Positions 62,298 to 64,000 of a stretch of 64,000 nt of DNA are shown here, in pieces. The notes beneath the pieces were generated by a model. It saw nothing but the letters and a program-made list of their open reading frames with translations, was not told the DNA's origin and ran no database searches. The stretch lies in the NCBI GenBank assembly GCA_021397835.1, contig JAJFZO010000287.1, positions 2,234,501 to 2,298,500 of the forward strand, given 5' to 3'. Within the stretch, counting starts at the first letter, position 1; each line of letters opens with the position of its first letter. The position numbers and the translations under genes were made by a program. The stretch is from Moringa oleifera (Eukaryota > Streptophyta > Magnoliopsida > Brassicales > Moringaceae).

Positions 62298-62429
62298 ATG
62301 TAATTTCTTGTTTGAATATTGTATTTTATGATAATATTATACATAATCTTGTATTTATTCTGTTTTATGAATTTTAGTTCATTTTATTTTTGTTTAGTTA
62401 TTTAAATTTATTTTTTATAAAAAATTAAT

Positions 62430-63003
62430 CATATTAACGACAGATCTATCAGTCACTAATCAGTTTGTATTGAAACTTTTGAGTTTAACGACATATTACT
62501 ATTCAGTCGCTAAAATAATGATAGATATTAGCTGTCGCTAAACTAGCGATAGATTCTATTTTATCGTTATTTTAATGACAAATGCTAATATGTCGCTAAA
62601 ATAGCAACATAAGTCAATCCGTATCTATTTTAGCGACTGATATGATTCTAACGTTATACTTAGTGACGGACATAAATCGGTCACTAATATAGCGACATAT
62701 TCTTGTGTGTCGCTAAATGAATCTGTCGCTAAAAAATAGCGACAGATATCTTTTTTGTCACTAGTTTACCGACAGATTGACATCTATCGGTAAAGTAGCG
62801 ACAGATCTTTAATGGTCTCTAATTTGTCGCTGCTTGGCGACAGATACAAAATTTAGTCATTAGTTTTTCTTGCGGCAACGATTTCAATTACTAATTCTAT
62901 CTGTCATTAATCTGTCGCTAAAGTTTTTTGCGACAGATTGTTTCAATTTAGTGACAGATTAATCGGTCGTTAAATTTGATTTTTTATTTTTTTTTTGGTA
63001 GTG
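62430..63003 (+). repeat. 3' subterminal repeats and terminus of the plus CACTA element
   Basis: More than ten copies of (T/C)TAGCGACAGAT or its complement ATCTGTCGCTAA occur in both orientations, closing with GGTAGTG at 63003. They are of the type expected for TnpA-like binding sites. Confidence 0.85.
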
Positions 63004-63109
63004 AATGTTATGAAATTGTTTTATCTTTTAGGAAATTATACCTAAAAATCATGTATTATTTAACCAAATCATCCCACAAATTATACAATCGTATTCTAAA
63101 CGAGTAAAT

Positions 63110-63191
63110 CGTAATCAAATTATACTGAAATCGTATCATGTGTATAAATTCGTAAACAAATTATACTGAAATCGTATCATGTGTATGAATT
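63110..63191 (+). repeat. Two-copy tandem repeat, 41-bp unit
   Basis: CGTAA(T/A)CAAATTATACTG followed by AAATCGTATCATGTGTAT occurs twice back to back, with two mismatches. It lies just outside the CACTA right end. Confidence 0.85.
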
Positions 63192-63249
63192 CATAACCTA
63201 ATTTCAGTATCTATTTGCTTGGCTGTTTAATTTTGCTTTTTTTTTAAGG

Positions 63250-64000
63250 TCAATCTGTAGATGACCACTATTGAAACTATTTTCAGGCCACATGTGACCC
63301 CTAAAGAGTCTTGAAAGACTGAAAAATTACTGAAGCACTGTGACAATGATGTCATCCCAACTCTAAGGAAAATTTTGGAGGGTTCACAAAAGGATAAGCT
63401 TATTAACACTTGTTTTAGGCATTTCCTACATGTACATAATGATTTCAACTATTCTAAGATCATTGTCCACAACTTGCTACTCTGAGAGATTCAGCAAAAC
63501 CACGAGGATAAGATGTGGTTCATCAAACTCAGTGAGAATGAAGTCCATTTTAGCAAAATAGAATTTTGCCTAATCACCGGGTTGAAATTTGAAGAACTAC
63601 TAGACATGAAAAATATTAAAGCCAATTTATCTGGCATCCTTGTCAAATGCTTTGGGGGTAAGGAAAAAGTCAACGGTAGTAAACTGAAGACAAGGTTGCT
63701 ATAAGGAGAGTTTAAGGATCCTGACGATAAAGTGAAGTTGGCACTGCTGTACTTGCTAAATGGCTTCATCAAAGGCCATGACGAGCGACAGCAGGTCCCT
63801 ACATGGTAATTTCATCTTGTTGGCAATTTGGAAGCATTTAATAACTTCCCATAGGGCACAGAGGTGTACTGCAACTCTTTGTTACACTTTAAGAAGGCTA
63901 TTGTAAATCGAGCAATGAAAGGTGATGGTTTTGGCTATAATGCATATGGTTTCGTATGGGTATTGCATGTAAGTACGTTTTAATTTTTATGTTATTTATT
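63250..64000 (+). pseudogene. Decayed DUF1985-type coding region, partial at window end
   Basis: The plus-strand frames carry the DUF1985 pattern in order: FRHFLHVHNDFNYSKIIVHNLLL (about 63415-63480), FSKIEFCLITGLKFEE (63549-63597), CFGGKEKV, DDKVKLALLYLLNGFI (63724-63770), LEAFNNFP and GFGYNAYGFVWVLH ending at a GTAAGT donor (63970). DUF1985 is common in plant proteins linked to Ulp1-like cysteine proteases, often captured by MULE transposons. At least three in-frame stops (63483, 63702, 63807) show it is dead. Any Ulp1 domain would lie right of the window. Confidence 0.65.

Larger units (their letters stand above)
56700..63003 (+). mobile_element. CACTA transposon (plus), transposase core deleted
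   Basis: The right end is certain: TTTTTTGGTAGTG closing at 63003, the complement of CACTACCAAAAAA. The left end is not. Candidates are the start of the GC-rich repeats (about 56700) or CACTATGG at 57312, followed by AACGACGG and TTTTAGCGACCGTCAC. Internal order: GC-rich repeats, leader (57400-57780), AT-rich tandem array (57900-58600), TnpD remnant (59272-60553), ORF2 remnant (60738-62297) and subterminal repeats (62430-63003). The layout repeats that of the minus element at 15297-22664. Confidence 0.8.

Noticed and set aside
1..64000. CRISPR arrays, rRNA operons, bacterial-type defence or biosynthetic clusters
   Set aside because: All regular repeats seen are transposon subterminal repeats, tandem arrays or microsatellites, and the genes have spliceosomal introns. 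tRNA genes were not seen, but a covariance search would be needed to exclude them.

Overview
The window looks like nuclear DNA of a eudicot plant. It is AT-rich, carries two intron-bearing genes with GT-AG introns, and is full of plant-type transposable elements (Ty3/gypsy, Ty1/copia, CACTA, MULE, L1-like LINE). The species cannot be named from the sequence. There are no rRNA genes, CRISPR arrays or bacterial-type operons.

Two host genes, both on the + strand, carry the cellular content. The first (24827-48355) has 15 exons encoding 576 residues. It is an amidohydrolase of the YtcJ/LAF3 type, the plant LAF3 (LONG AFTER FAR-RED 3) gene linked to phytochrome A signalling. Introns 3 and 4 have grown to about 8.0 and 4.7 kb through LINE and copia insertions, and intron 8 holds a further copia piece. 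The second (51488-56427) has 8 exons encoding 428 residues: a SirB1-like (transglutaminase-like 2 plus TPR-like) protein with a likely chloroplast transit peptide. Its third intron starts with GG instead of GT. Nothing suggests the two genes act together beyond being neighbours.

Layout: 1-2760 is a decayed gypsy RNase H/integrase region split by a 1155-bp non-autonomous CACTA element (130-1284, TSD TAT); 2761-5200 is its probable 3' spacer and LTR. 5200-11486 is AT-rich and mostly unassigned, with a CACTA-like terminus (to 8587) and a decayed MULE transposase (8588-9980). 11487-24220 is a three-level nest: a minus-strand copia element split by a minus-strand CACTA element (15297-22664), itself split by a minus-strand gypsy-type element carrying only gag/protease (18755-22083). 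24221-48600 is the LAF3 gene. 48600-51487 is intergenic with one doubtful short ORF. 51488-56427 is the SirB1-like gene. About 56700-63003 is a plus-strand CACTA element whose transposase has lost its catalytic core; it shares an AT-rich tandem array, GC-richer palindromic repeats and ORF2 with the minus-strand CACTA element. 63250-64000 is a decayed DUF1985-type coding region running off the end.

I found no convincing new biological system. The most useful observations are the nested insertions with readable target duplications, the internal architecture shared by the two CACTA elements, the abnormal splice donor in the SirB1-like gene, and a coding-like stretch just past that gene's stop codon. 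All splice sites and domain calls come from reading the sequence by eye; no searches were run.
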